Below, piece by piece: positions 1 to 5,773 of a stretch of DNA of 10,291 nucleotides. The notes beneath the pieces were generated by a model, which was not told the origin of the DNA, did no database searches, and worked only from the letters and a program-made list of their open reading frames with translations. The DNA is from an uncultured Oscillospiraceae bacterium (lineage in GTDB: Bacteria > Bacillota > Clostridia > Oscillospirales > Oscillospiraceae). Each line of letters opens with the position of its first letter. Position 1 is the first letter of the stretch. The DNA is taken from contig CAJFPI010000133.1 of NCBI GenBank assembly GCA_904398675.1, positions 1 through 10,291 of the forward strand. Direction: 5' to 3'. The translations under genes and the position numbers were made by a program.

Positions 1-36
1 AAGACATGACCTGTTGGTCATGTCTTTCTTTTTGGG
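1..36 (+). terminator. Intrinsic terminator of a gene off the left edge
   Basis: A perfect 11-bp stem (AAGACATGACC, 1-11, with GGTCATGTCTT, 16-26) closes a 4-base loop and is followed by a T-rich tract through position 33. It would end a plus-strand transcript entering from the left. The stem is symmetric and starts at the window edge, so use in the other direction cannot be excluded. Confidence 0.8.
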
Positions 37-40
37 TTTC

Positions 41-226
41 GCGGGCCGCGGGTCCGCTCCACCCTTCGGTCTTTGAATGCTCGGGGGCGGTAAGCCGCCC
101 CTGCGCAATTCCCGGCCGCAGGCCAGGAATTTACGCGCTACTCAGCGCGCGGCCCAGAAGGGCCGTTGGGCAGTATTTCTTCTAACGGTCCCAAAGGTGA
201 AAATATCGATTTTAACCGTCCCTTCC
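41..226 (+). ncRNA. Chain of GC-rich hairpins, candidate structured RNA or repeat element
   Basis: No convincing gene lies here, but consecutive inverted repeats fill it: 41-47/51-57 (7 bp, one G-U on plus), 79-90/95-106 (about 11 bp, UAAG loop, one G-U on plus), 107-112 plus 114-117 with 121-124 plus 126-131 (10 bp around a C-A mismatch), 134-139/144-149 (6 bp), 150-155/160-165 (6 bp, AGAA loop) and 185-189/215-219 enclosing 200-204/209-213. GGGCCGTT at 160-167 can also pair with 184-192, giving an alternative fold. Most imperfect pairs are wobbles on the plus strand, and the chain runs into a plus-strand terminator at 227-268. I see no clear promoter. It could be a small RNA, a 3' region, or an interspersed palindromic element. 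Confidence 0.35.
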
Positions 227-268
227 AATCCCGAGTCTGTTGCGTTGCAATGGATTCGGGATTTTTTC
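227..268 (+). terminator. Strong intrinsic terminator ending the hairpin chain
   Basis: Positions 227-243 pair with 247-263 over 17 consecutive positions around a GTT triloop, followed by six T (262-267). Three of the pairs (235/255, 238/252, 239/251) are G-U on the plus strand and would be A-C mismatches on the minus strand, so it is built to work on plus-strand RNA. Confidence 0.75.
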
Positions 269-680
269 TTACTGCCGCAAGGGTTTGAGTCGTATTGCAA
301 GTTACAGTAATATGCCCCACGATACGCTGTGTGTGCCTATGCTTACACTAAAAATTGCAGATGAAATCCGCCCCCATTTCTTGGAGGCGGCCTTTCTTAT
401 TTTACAAGCAGCCGCAGCACCTTGCTTATTTGTCTGATTGGGAATCCCCATCATTTTGAAAAGCTGCTGCCGTGCCAACGTATAATTCCAGGCTGCCCCA
501 AGGCCACGCTTTTTGCTATCAAAATGTTTCCAAAATAAGGCCAGACCGCAAGCGGGCGCACAAACGCCGAAGCATAATGAGAAGGAACGCCCGCCCCGCC
601 CCAGCACAGCGTAACCCCTGACTGCCGCGCGGCCAAATGTATCGTACGGTAATTCCTGATAATCAAAGATCGGGAGTAGA
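269..680. other. Intergenic stretch without a convincing gene
   Basis: Short ORFs exist on both strands, but none has a good ribosome site together with a recognisable product. Visible structures are a 9-position hairpin at 368-390 and an inverted pair GCGGGCG (554-560) / CGCCCGC (587-593). The sequence may contain decayed coding material, but I could not identify a source protein. Confidence 0.5.
368..398. terminator. Possible terminator hairpin
   Basis: CCGCC at 368-372 pairs with GGCGG at 386-390, extended by CCA/TGG (374-376/382-384) around one mismatch that is C-A on plus and G-U on minus. A T-rich run (393-405, interrupted) follows on the plus strand; on the minus strand the downstream run is weaker. 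Direction is ambiguous and no clear gene feeds it. Confidence 0.4.
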
Positions 681-687
681 TTTTGTG

Positions 688-699
688 GAACATTTGTGC
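688..699. promoter_or_regulatory. Candidate LexA (DinR) box of the polymerase operon
   Basis: The sequence GAACATTTGTGC matches the Firmicutes LexA core GAAC-N4-GTTC at 7 of 8 defined bases (G instead of T at 698). It overlaps the promoter upstream of a Y-family polymerase and YolD gene, where SOS control is expected from the known biology of these families. The match is imperfect, so direct LexA binding is an inference. Confidence 0.5.
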
Positions 700-718
700 T
701 ATACTAAGGTCACAAATG
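691..718. promoter_or_regulatory. Inverted repeat straddling the -10, possible operator
   Basis: CATTTGTG (691-698) and CACAAATG (711-718) form a perfect 8-bp inverted repeat with a 12-base spacer centred on the -10 and start region. A dimeric repressor bound here would block initiation. It overlaps the LexA-like box, so the two may be alternative readings of one operator. Confidence 0.4.
697..705 (+). promoter_or_regulatory. Extended -10 promoter of the polymerase operon
   Basis: TGC-TATACT gives an extended -10 element (TG at 697-698, TATACT at 700-705). The -35 position about 17 bases upstream (677-682, TAGATT) is poor, which fits an extended -10 promoter. Initiation near 712 would give a leader of roughly 25 bases before the first small ORF. 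Confidence 0.55.
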
Positions 719-737
719 GCACAAGGGGGGCGGCACA

Positions 738-845
738 ATGGCCATCGAGAACGGGGAATGGATCATGCGGGGGCTGGACTGGGACGATCCCGCCCGCATA
801 CAGAGCCGGGAAGAGCGGGAGGCTGTGCTTGGTTGGTCCCGATAA
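738..845 (+). CDS. 35-residue ORF, probable remnant of an AlkZ-related protein
   Basis: This short ORF opens the operon. It has its own ribosome site (AAGGGGGG, about 7 bases before the ATG) and ends 49 bases before the polymerase start. The product begins MAIENGEWIMRGLDWDDPARI. The RGLDWDDP stretch resembles, from my memory of the family, the N-terminus of Clostridia proteins annotated AlkZ-related (winged-helix DNA glycosylase-like). Those proteins are much longer, so this would keep only the first two dozen or so residues followed by an unrelated tail (REAVLGWSR). No continuation of the family is visible in the other frames before the polymerase. It could be a deleted gene, or it could survive as a translated leader that couples initiation to the promoter. 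The ORF and ribosome site are seen directly; the family link cannot be confirmed without a search. Confidence 0.45.
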   Translation: MAIENGEWIMRGLDWDDPARIQSREEREAVLGWSR

Positions 846-894
846 TAGGACAGCGATTGTGAGAGGCTAAGCAAAAAGGAAGGAGGGAGCGGGC

Positions 895-2415
895 ATGAAA
901 GAACGGACCTATATCTGCTGCGATTTGAAAAGCTTTTACGCCAGTGTGGAGTGCGTGGAGCGGGGGCTGGACCCCATGACCACCAACCTGGTGGTGGCGG
1001 ACAAGCGGCGCACAGACAAGACCATCTGCCTGGCTGTCTCCCCCTCCCTGAAGGCCTACGGCATCTCCGGCCGGGCCCGGCTCTTTGAGGTGGTGCAGAA
1101 GGTTGCGGAGGTGAACGCCCGGCGAAAGTGGGACGCTCCAGGCCATCGGCTCACCGGCTCCTCCTGGAATGACTTGGAGGTACGGGAAAATCCCGCCCTG
1201 GCCCTGGACTATATCGTGGCGCCGCCCCGGATGGCACATTATATCCACTGGAGCACCAAAATTTACAGCGTCTATCTGAAATATGTGGCCCCGGAGGATA
1301 TCTTCCCCTACAGCATCGACGAGGTGTTTATTGACCTCACGCATTATCTGGACACCTATAAGATGTCGGCCCGGGAGCTGACCCGGACCATTCTGCTGGA
1401 CATTTTAAAGACCACCGGCATCACTGCGGCGGCGGGGATGGGCACCAACCTGTATCTGGCCAAGGTTGCCATGGATATTGTGGCCAAGCACGTCGCCGCC
1501 GACGGGCTCGGCGTCCGTATCGCCCATCTGGATGAGATGTCCTACCGCCGCGCCCTCTGGTCTCACCGCCCTCTCACCGACTTCTGGCGGGTGGGCAAGG
1601 GATATGCCAGCAGGCTGGAGGCCCACGGGCTGTACACCATGGGGGACGTGGCCCGGTGCTCCATTGGAAAGCCAACAGATTACCACAATGAGGAGCTGCT
1701 CTACAAGCTGTTCGGCGTCAACGCGGAAATCCTCATTGACCACGCCTGGGGCTGGGAGCCCTGCACCATCGCCGATATCAAGGCATACAAGCCGGAAAAC
1801 AAGTGCATCGTCTCCGGCCAGGTGCTCCAGTGCCCCTATGATTTCCAAAAGGCAAAGCTGGTGGTGCGGGAGATGGCTGACAATTTGGCCCTGGAGCTGG
1901 TGGACAAGGGGCTGGTGACCAACCAGCTGGTCCTCACTGTGGGCTATGACCGGGAAAACCTGGACGATCCCAGCCGCGCTGCCCGGTACAAGGGGCCGGT
2001 TGCCACAGACCACTATGGGCGTAAGATCCCCAAGCACGCCGTTGGGACGGAGAACTTTCCCTACACCTCGTCGGCCAGTACCCTGCAGCAGGCGGCAATG
2101 TCCCTCTATGACAGGATTGTGGACCCCCAGCTGCTGATCCGCCGGCTGAGCATCAGCGCCAACAAGCTGCTGGGTGAGAACAGCGTCCTGGCGGAGCAGG
2201 GATCGGAGCAGCTGGATCTGTTCACGGACTACGCCGCCAAGGAAAGACAGGAGCAGGCGGACAAAGAGACCCAGGCCAGGGAGCGGAAGATTCAGGAGGC
2301 CATGCTGGGCATCAAGAAGAAATATGGCAAGAATGCCATCCTCAAGGGGATGAACCTGGAGGAGGGTGCGACAGCGCGGGAGCGCAATCAGACCATAGGA
2401 GGACACCACGAATGA
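895..2415 (+). CDS. Y-family translesion DNA polymerase (UmuC/UvrX-type)
   Basis: Error-prone polymerase that copies past damaged template bases on the chromosome. The N-terminal palm motif CDLKSFYASVE supplies catalytic Asp10 and the steric-gate Tyr15, and YSIDEVFIDL supplies Asp142 and Glu143. Finger, thumb and little-finger regions follow. QLDLF at 439-443 is an exact match to the sliding-clamp binding pentapeptide, placed after the little finger as expected. The charged tail (about 450-506, with KKKYGKNAILKGMNLEEGAT) is typical of Firmicutes UmuC-like enzymes. The start is supported by AGGAGGG at 881-887. No UmuD-like gene is adjacent, so it should not be called Pol V; the pairing with a YolD gene downstream fits the Firmicutes UvrX/YqjW type. 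It overlaps the next gene by 4 bases. The promoter about 190 bases upstream carries a LexA-like box, suggesting SOS induction. Confidence 0.93.
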   Translation: MKERTYICCDLKSFYASVECVERGLDPMTTNLVVADKRRTDKTICLAVSPSLKAYGISGRARLFEVVQKVAEVNARRKWDAPGHRLTGSSWNDLEVRENPALALDYIVAPPRMAHYIHWSTKIYSVYLKYVAPEDIFPYSIDEVFIDLTHYLDTYKMSARELTRTILLDILKTTGITAAAGMGTNLYLAKVAMDIVAKHVAADGLGVRIAHLDEMSYRRALWSHRPLTDFWRVGKGYASRLEAHGLYTMGDVARCSIGKPTDYHNEELLYKLFGVNAEILIDHAWGWEPCTIADIKAYKPENKCIVSGQVLQCPYDFQKAKLVVREMADNLALELVDKGLVTNQLVLTVGYDRENLDDPSRAARYKGPVATDHYGRKIPKHAVGTENFPYTSSASTLQQAAMSLYDRIVDPQLLIRRLSISANKLLGENSVLAEQGSEQLDLFTDYAAKERQEQADKETQARERKIQEAMLGIKKKYGKNAILKGMNLEEGATARERNQTIGGHHE

Positions 2416-3275
2416 GCGCGGGACACAGCGGAGGCGAGACATGCGGTATCAAGCAAAAAAAGGTCATGATTCCGGCAGGAGATGAGACAATGATGAAACT
2501 GCTCATCCTCACTCCCACAGGAGGCCCGGGCAAAAATCGAACCGGGGTCCTTTGGATCCACGGCGGCGGATATGTCACAGGAATGGCGGAGATGGTCTAC
2601 ATGTCCCGGGCAAAGGATCTGGTGAAACAGTGCGGCGCTGTTGTGGTTTCCCCGGAATACCGCCTGGCCGGACAGGCCCCCTACCCTGCTGCACTGATGG
2701 ACTGCCATTATGCCCTGCTCTATCTGAAAGAACACGCCGAGGAGCTGGGCGTCCGCAGCGATCAGATCATGGTCGGGGGAGAAAGCGCGGGGGGAGGTCT
2801 GGCGGCCGCCCTGTGCATGTATGAAAAGGACTGCGGCGGGGTGAGGATCGCCTATCACCTGCCCCTCTACCCCCTGCTGGACAGCGAGGATACCGAGACC
2901 TCCCGGGATAACCATGCCCCGGTGTGGAACACCAGGCGCAATCACTATGGCTGGGCCAGGTACCTGCGTTTCCTCCCCCCGCAGGACATCCCGTGCTATG
3001 CCTCCCCTGCCCGGCGGCAGGACTATGCCGGCCTTCCGCCGGCCTATACCTTTGTCTGCACCGCGGAGCCCTTCTACGCGGAGACCCTCACCTATGTGGA
3101 ACGGCTGAGGGAGGCCGGCGTGGCGGCGGAGGTGGACGTCTACCCGGGGCTGTTCCACGCCTTTGGCATGCTCCTGCCCTTTTTGAAGGTCAGCCGGCAG
3201 GCCGCAGAACAGTTTCGGCGGCATTTTTCCTATGCCCAGCAGCATTATTTTGCGCGCCAGCAGGAAACGGTATAA
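2412..3275 (+). CDS. Alpha/beta hydrolase, HSL-type esterase/lipase
   Basis: Predicted soluble serine hydrolase of the hormone-sensitive-lipase (alpha/beta hydrolase fold-3) group, acting on an unknown ester or amide. The oxyanion-hole motif HGGG is at residues 50-53 and the nucleophile elbow GESAGG places Ser125. PGLFHAF gives His249. The catalytic acid, usually Asp in a DPLRDE-like motif, falls on Glu219 in AEPFYAE. Length (287) is near the usual size for the group and there is no signal peptide or membrane segment. The start overlaps the polymerase stop (ATGA at 2412-2415), with AGGAGG at 2397-2402, so translation is probably coupled. Its place between a translesion polymerase and a YolD gene implies co-transcription with DNA-damage genes; the functional link is unknown. 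Confidence 0.88.
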   Translation: MSAGHSGGETCGIKQKKVMIPAGDETMMKLLILTPTGGPGKNRTGVLWIHGGGYVTGMAEMVYMSRAKDLVKQCGAVVVSPEYRLAGQAPYPAALMDCHYALLYLKEHAEELGVRSDQIMVGGESAGGGLAAALCMYEKDCGGVRIAYHLPLYPLLDSEDTETSRDNHAPVWNTRRNHYGWARYLRFLPPQDIPCYASPARRQDYAGLPPAYTFVCTAEPFYAETLTYVERLREAGVAAEVDVYPGLFHAFGMLLPFLKVSRQAAEQFRRHFSYAQQHYFARQQETV

Positions 3276-3290
3276 AGGAGGGACTGAACC

Positions 3291-3707
3291 ATGCTATACG
3301 ACGATATGATCCATCTCCCCCACCCCACTTCCGCCAGGCACCCACGGATGCCCCTCTCAGAGCGCGCCGCCATTTTCAGCCCCTTCGCCGCTCTGAGCGG
3401 CCATGCCGCCGCCATCGCAGAAACAGCGAGATTGACGGATCAGCGGGTGGAGCTGGACGAGGATACCAAGGCAGAGCTGGACCGGAAACAGGCAGTCCTG
3501 CTGGAGCATCTTGCGGAACAGCCGGAGGTCACGGTCACCTGGTTTCAGCCGGATGAACGGAAGGACGGCGGGGCGTATGTCACTGCCACCGGGAGGCTGA
3601 AGAAGATCGACCCGATGGAGCGGACGCTGATTCTGCTGGATGGCACGCGTATCCCGCTGGAGGATGTGGCGGCATTGGAGAGCAATGATTTGCGCCGGCT
3701 GCTTTGA
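3291..3707 (+). CDS. YolD-like protein
   Basis: Small protein of the YolD-like family, commonly encoded beside UmuC/UvrX-type polymerases in Firmicutes and thought to act as a polymerase accessory, though its biochemical role is not settled. The N-terminus has the family pattern: LYDDMIHLPHP, then HPRMPLSERAAIFSPFAAL (about residues 17-35), followed by a helical charged region (ARLTDQRVELDEDTKAELDR). A C-terminal beta-rich part contains GRLKKIDPMERTLILLDGTRI. Length is 138 residues. AAGGAGGG sits just upstream of the ATG, and the gene starts 15 bases after the hydrolase stop, so it is the third long member of the same operon. The hydrolase separates it from the polymerase, unlike the usual direct pairing. 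Confidence 0.85.
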   Translation: MLYDDMIHLPHPTSARHPRMPLSERAAIFSPFAALSGHAAAIAETARLTDQRVELDEDTKAELDRKQAVLLEHLAEQPEVTVTWFQPDERKDGGAYVTATGRLKKIDPMERTLILLDGTRIPLEDVAALESNDLRRLL

Positions 3708-3724
3708 TGCAGTGCCCTGCAAAC

Positions 3725-3765
3725 TACAGGAGGGAGCGCTCCGGCGTGATGCGCTCCCTCCTGTA
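3725..3765. repeat. Perfect 15-bp inverted repeat after the YolD gene
   Basis: Positions 3725-3739 (TACAGGAGGGAGCGC) are exactly complementary to 3751-3765 around an 11-base loop. It lies 18 bases after the YolD stop. No T-tract follows on either strand, so it is a poor intrinsic terminator; it may protect the 3' end of the operon mRNA, with termination at 3910-3948. Confidence 0.6.
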
Positions 3766-3909
3766 ATCGCTGCAGCATGTACAACTGGGCTTGAAACGCA
3801 AAATCCTGCCCATTCTACTGCCTTGTGCAGCCCCTCCCCTCCCACACGGCGATCATTTACGAAAGGCGCCGGGCGGCAGCACAGGCATCCTTTTTAAAAG
3901 TTTTCCGGC

Positions 3910-3948
3910 AAAAGGGGAGTGCCTGCAGCTGCAGGCACTCCCCTTTTT
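3910..3948. terminator. Bidirectional terminator between convergent operons
   Basis: A perfect 38-base palindrome (3910-3928 with 3929-3947) has A4 on one side and T5 on the other, so hairpin plus U-tract forms on both strands. It lies between the plus-strand polymerase operon and the minus-strand selenium operon, and its edge overlaps the stop codon of the DUF3343 gene. Confidence 0.85.
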
Positions 3949-4186
3949 AGTCCTCTCCCCGGTAGAGGCAGGCATAGCCCTCCCCCTCCCGGCGGTAAAC
4001 AGCCTCCACATCCCGGTCCATAGCCTCCAGATGGGGTTCATCCCCGCCATAAAAGACGCAGGTGCCGCAGGAGGAGCTGAGCCGCCGGGGTACCGGCGCC
4101 AGCTTTGCCGTGACTCCAGCCTTCTGCAGCGTGCTGCAGGTGAGCATGGCGGCCAGATGGGTGTGAAAGGTGGCTACAAAATTCAT
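3947..4186 (-). CDS. DUF3343 protein, putative Se/S carrier-like
   Basis: Small 79-residue protein matching the DUF3343 pattern: an N-terminal ATFHTHLAAM segment, then KLAPVPRRLSSSCGTCVFYGG with Cys40 and Cys43. Proteins of this family are often annotated as putative Se/S carriers and have been linked to selenium metabolism through co-occurrence with YedE, TusA-like proteins and cysteine desulfurases; biochemical function is not established. The conserved SSSCG cysteine is the likely carrier residue (inference). The ATG overlaps the TusA-like stop by 4 bases (4183-4186) without a strong ribosome site of its own, which suggests translational coupling. It is the last gene of the three-gene operon, directly followed by the bidirectional terminator. 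The tail (about residues 50-79) is acidic and family-poor. Confidence 0.8.
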   Translation of the reverse strand: MNFVATFHTHLAAMLTCSTLQKAGVTAKLAPVPRRLSSSCGTCVFYGGDEPHLEAMDRDVEAVYRREGEGYACLYRGED

Positions 4187-4386
4187 TTTGTCAGCACCAG
4201 CTTGAAGTCCCCCTCAAAATCGGAGACCTTTACCTGATAACCGGCGTTCTGGGCAAAGCGTTTCACGTTCTCCACAGAGCACTGGTTATCCACCGCCACC
4301 TCCAGGGTGGCAGGATTTTGCTCCTTGATGGCCTTCTGCACCATCACCACGGGGGTGGGGCAGGAATATCCTCTTGCATCAACCAT
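4183..4386 (-). CDS. TusA/SirA-like sulfurtransferase (YedF-like carrier)
   Basis: A 67-residue protein with the TusA-family signature near the N-terminus, VDARGYSCPTPVV, where Cys9 in the CPxP motif is the predicted persulfide or perselenide carrier. Cys36 (DNQCSVEN) is a second conserved-looking cysteine. The fold is the compact two-layer domain of TusA/SirA. In selenium-linked operons the partner of YedE is often the two-domain YedF; this gene holds only the N-terminal TusA-like domain, with no C-terminal DsrE-type domain. The start lies 3 bases after the yedE stop, with GGAGGG inside the last yedE codons as ribosome site. It probably relays S or Se between the cysteine desulfurase, YedE and DUF3343 proteins. 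Confidence 0.88.
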   Translation of the reverse strand: MVDARGYSCPTPVVMVQKAIKEQNPATLEVAVDNQCSVENVKRFAQNAGYQVKVSDFEGDFKLVLTK

Positions 4387-4389
4387 TAC

Positions 4390-5490
4390 TTAACCCTCCA
4401 TTTTCGCCATATTCGCAACCGAGATCACAGCCAGGACAACAAAGCCGCCGATGACCGCCAGGGCCACAGGTCCGGTACCGATGCCGGTGGCAGAGGAGGC
4501 CAGGCCGAAGTTGTGAGCCACCGCGGCGCCCACGACAAAGCCGGTGACCGTCACAGCGGAATCGGTATTGCCCTCGCCGGCCAGAATCAGCTGGCGCAGG
4601 GGGCAGCCGCCCAGCAGCACAGAGCCCCAGCCCACCAGCACCATACCCAAAAGGTTCCACAGCGCCTCATTGTGAGCGATAGGCTGATCCACAAAGGAGA
4701 AGGAGAGGCCGTTGCCCACCAGGAGATTGCCCACCATCACCGTCACAATGATGGCGATAAAGGCGGAAATCAGTCGGAAGTCCTTGAAGAGCACCGCATC
4801 CCGGATGCCGCCCACCATGCACAGGCGGGAGCGCTGGGCCAGAACGCCCACCACCGCCGCCACGATCAGGGCCAGCAGCAGCGGCGCGTGCTGGGAGCCG
4901 GGGCCGCTGACGCTGGAAATGATAAAGCTGGGTCCCACAATCGCCAGCACCAGGAGAGCCACCATCAAAACCGGGAAGGCGAGGCCCTCAGCCATGGACT
5001 GGTGATAGGCCCGGCGCAGGCTGAATCCCCGCTTGAGGAACACGATGCCGATGAGGATGCCGATGACAAAGCCCACAAGGCCCACCACCGCGTTGAGATC
5101 ACCGCCGCCGATGCGGATGACCATGCGCAGCGGGCAGCCCAGGAACACCAGTGCGCCGATCATCACGAACACCGCGATGATAAAGCGCACCATGGGGGAA
5201 GAGCCGCCCTTGGGACGAAACTCCTTCCGGATCACAGCCAGCAGCGTGGCCCCCAGCACCAGACCAATAATCTCCGGACGGATGTACTGCACGATGCCCG
5301 TACCCACCTCAGCGTCAAAGCCCGCCCGCTGGAAGTTCAGCGCACCGGCGATGTCCCGCAGGAAACAGGCGATGCAGAACCCCATGTTGGCGGGGTTGCC
5401 GAATTTGGTCAGCAGCACGGCCGCCGCCCCCACCACGACTCCTGTGATGATAAGCAGGCCGTACCGTTTGAAGAAAGATTCTTTCTCCAT
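4390..5490 (-). CDS. yedE: YedE/YeeE-family transporter, putative selenium transporter
   Basis: Integral membrane protein of 366 residues with about ten hydrophobic segments, predicted to import a selenium or sulfur species (thiosulfate-type substrate in the wider YeeE/YedE family). The sequence shows two-fold internal symmetry: GFCIACFLRD (Cys39, Cys42) and LGCPLR (Cys119) in the first half are echoed by SRLCMVGGIRD (Cys224) and GGCPLR (Cys296) in the second. These lined cysteines are the expected substrate relay. An upstream ATG at 5535 exists, but ATG 5490 is preferred: it has a GGAG-type ribosome site at about 5500 and gives the natural MEKESFFKRYG start. It leads the yedE-tusA-DUF3343 operon from a minus-strand promoter at 5589-5617, with a terminator-like hairpin in its leader. 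Selenium specificity is inferred from the neighbours. Confidence 0.88.
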   Translation of the reverse strand: MEKESFFKRYGLLIITGVVVGAAAVLLTKFGNPANMGFCIACFLRDIAGALNFQRAGFDAEVGTGIVQYIRPEIIGLVLGATLLAVIRKEFRPKGGSSPMVRFIIAVFVMIGALVFLGCPLRMVIRIGGGDLNAVVGLVGFVIGILIGIVFLKRGFSLRRAYHQSMAEGLAFPVLMVALLVLAIVGPSFIISSVSGPGSQHAPLLLALIVAAVVGVLAQRSRLCMVGGIRDAVLFKDFRLISAFIAIIVTVMVGNLLVGNGLSFSFVDQPIAHNEALWNLLGMVLVGWGSVLLGGCPLRQLILAGEGNTDSAVTVTGFVVGAAVAHNFGLASSATGIGTGPVALAVIGGFVVLAVISVANMAKMEG

Positions 5491-5533
5491 ATTGATTTCT
5501 CCTCTCTTGATTCTCTTTTTAATAGCATTGGGC

Positions 5534-5564
5534 AAAAAAATCTGCGGACTTTTCCATTCCGCAA
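5534..5564 (-). terminator. Leader terminator (possible attenuator) before yedE
   Basis: Read on the minus strand, TTGCGGA and TCCGCAG (6 Watson-Crick pairs plus one G-U) close a 9-base loop, followed by A and seven T (5540-5534). It lies about 20 bases after the predicted start site and 44 bases before the yedE ATG, so it would end transcripts before the gene unless bypassed. No known riboswitch class is recognisable in the short sequence before it. Confidence 0.6.
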
Positions 5565-5588
5565 GCTGCCATCCACTATTCTGGTTTC

Positions 5589-5617
5589 AGTATAGCGTTA
5601 TTTCCCATAAAATACAA
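5589..5617 (-). promoter_or_regulatory. SigA-type promoter of the yedE operon
   Basis: On the minus strand TTGTAT (-35, 5617-5612) and TATACT (-10, 5594-5589) are separated by exactly 17 bases. Transcription would start near 5582, giving a leader of about 90 bases. Confidence 0.75.
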
Positions 5618-5701
5618 GCAAAGGATCCTTTTCATCGCCTTTTCCTATGAACATCTCCCTAATTATCGATTTTTACGATTATATAGAGGCTGGCACTGCG
5701 C

Positions 5702-5730
5702 TTGTACGGCAGATATGGGTATGGTATACT
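5702..5730 (+). promoter_or_regulatory. SigA-type promoter of the cysteine desulfurase gene
   Basis: TTGTAC (-35, 5702-5707) and TATACT (-10, 5725-5730) with a 17-base spacer, just upstream of the desulfurase gene. It is divergent from the yedE promoter, the two -35 elements being 84 bases apart, so both could be under one regulator. Confidence 0.78.
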
Positions 5731-5773
5731 GTTGAAACACGGAAAAAGCAAACGACAGGGGGACACATCCGCT

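Noticed and set aside
77..310. 77-codon plus-strand ORF
   Set aside because: It reads through the hairpin chain and the strong terminator at 227-268, so it is unlikely to be translated.
302..738. Minus-strand ORFs of 101 and 95 codons
   Set aside because: No recognisable protein and no convincing ribosome sites; they overlap each other and the promoter or hairpin sequences.
895..2415. Calling the polymerase Pol V UmuC or DinB
   Set aside because: No umuD partner is adjacent, and the long charged tail plus YolD neighbour fit the Firmicutes UvrX/YqjW type better than either.
3947..5490. Selenocysteine (in-frame TGA) in the selenium-linked genes
   Set aside because: All reading frames are closed by normal stops at family-typical ends, and the conserved cysteines are ordinary Cys codons.
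4318..5595. 425-codon plus-strand ORF antisense to yedE
   Set aside because: Low-complexity His/Gln/Ala-rich product mirroring the GC-rich membrane protein; the opposite strand has clear family motifs.
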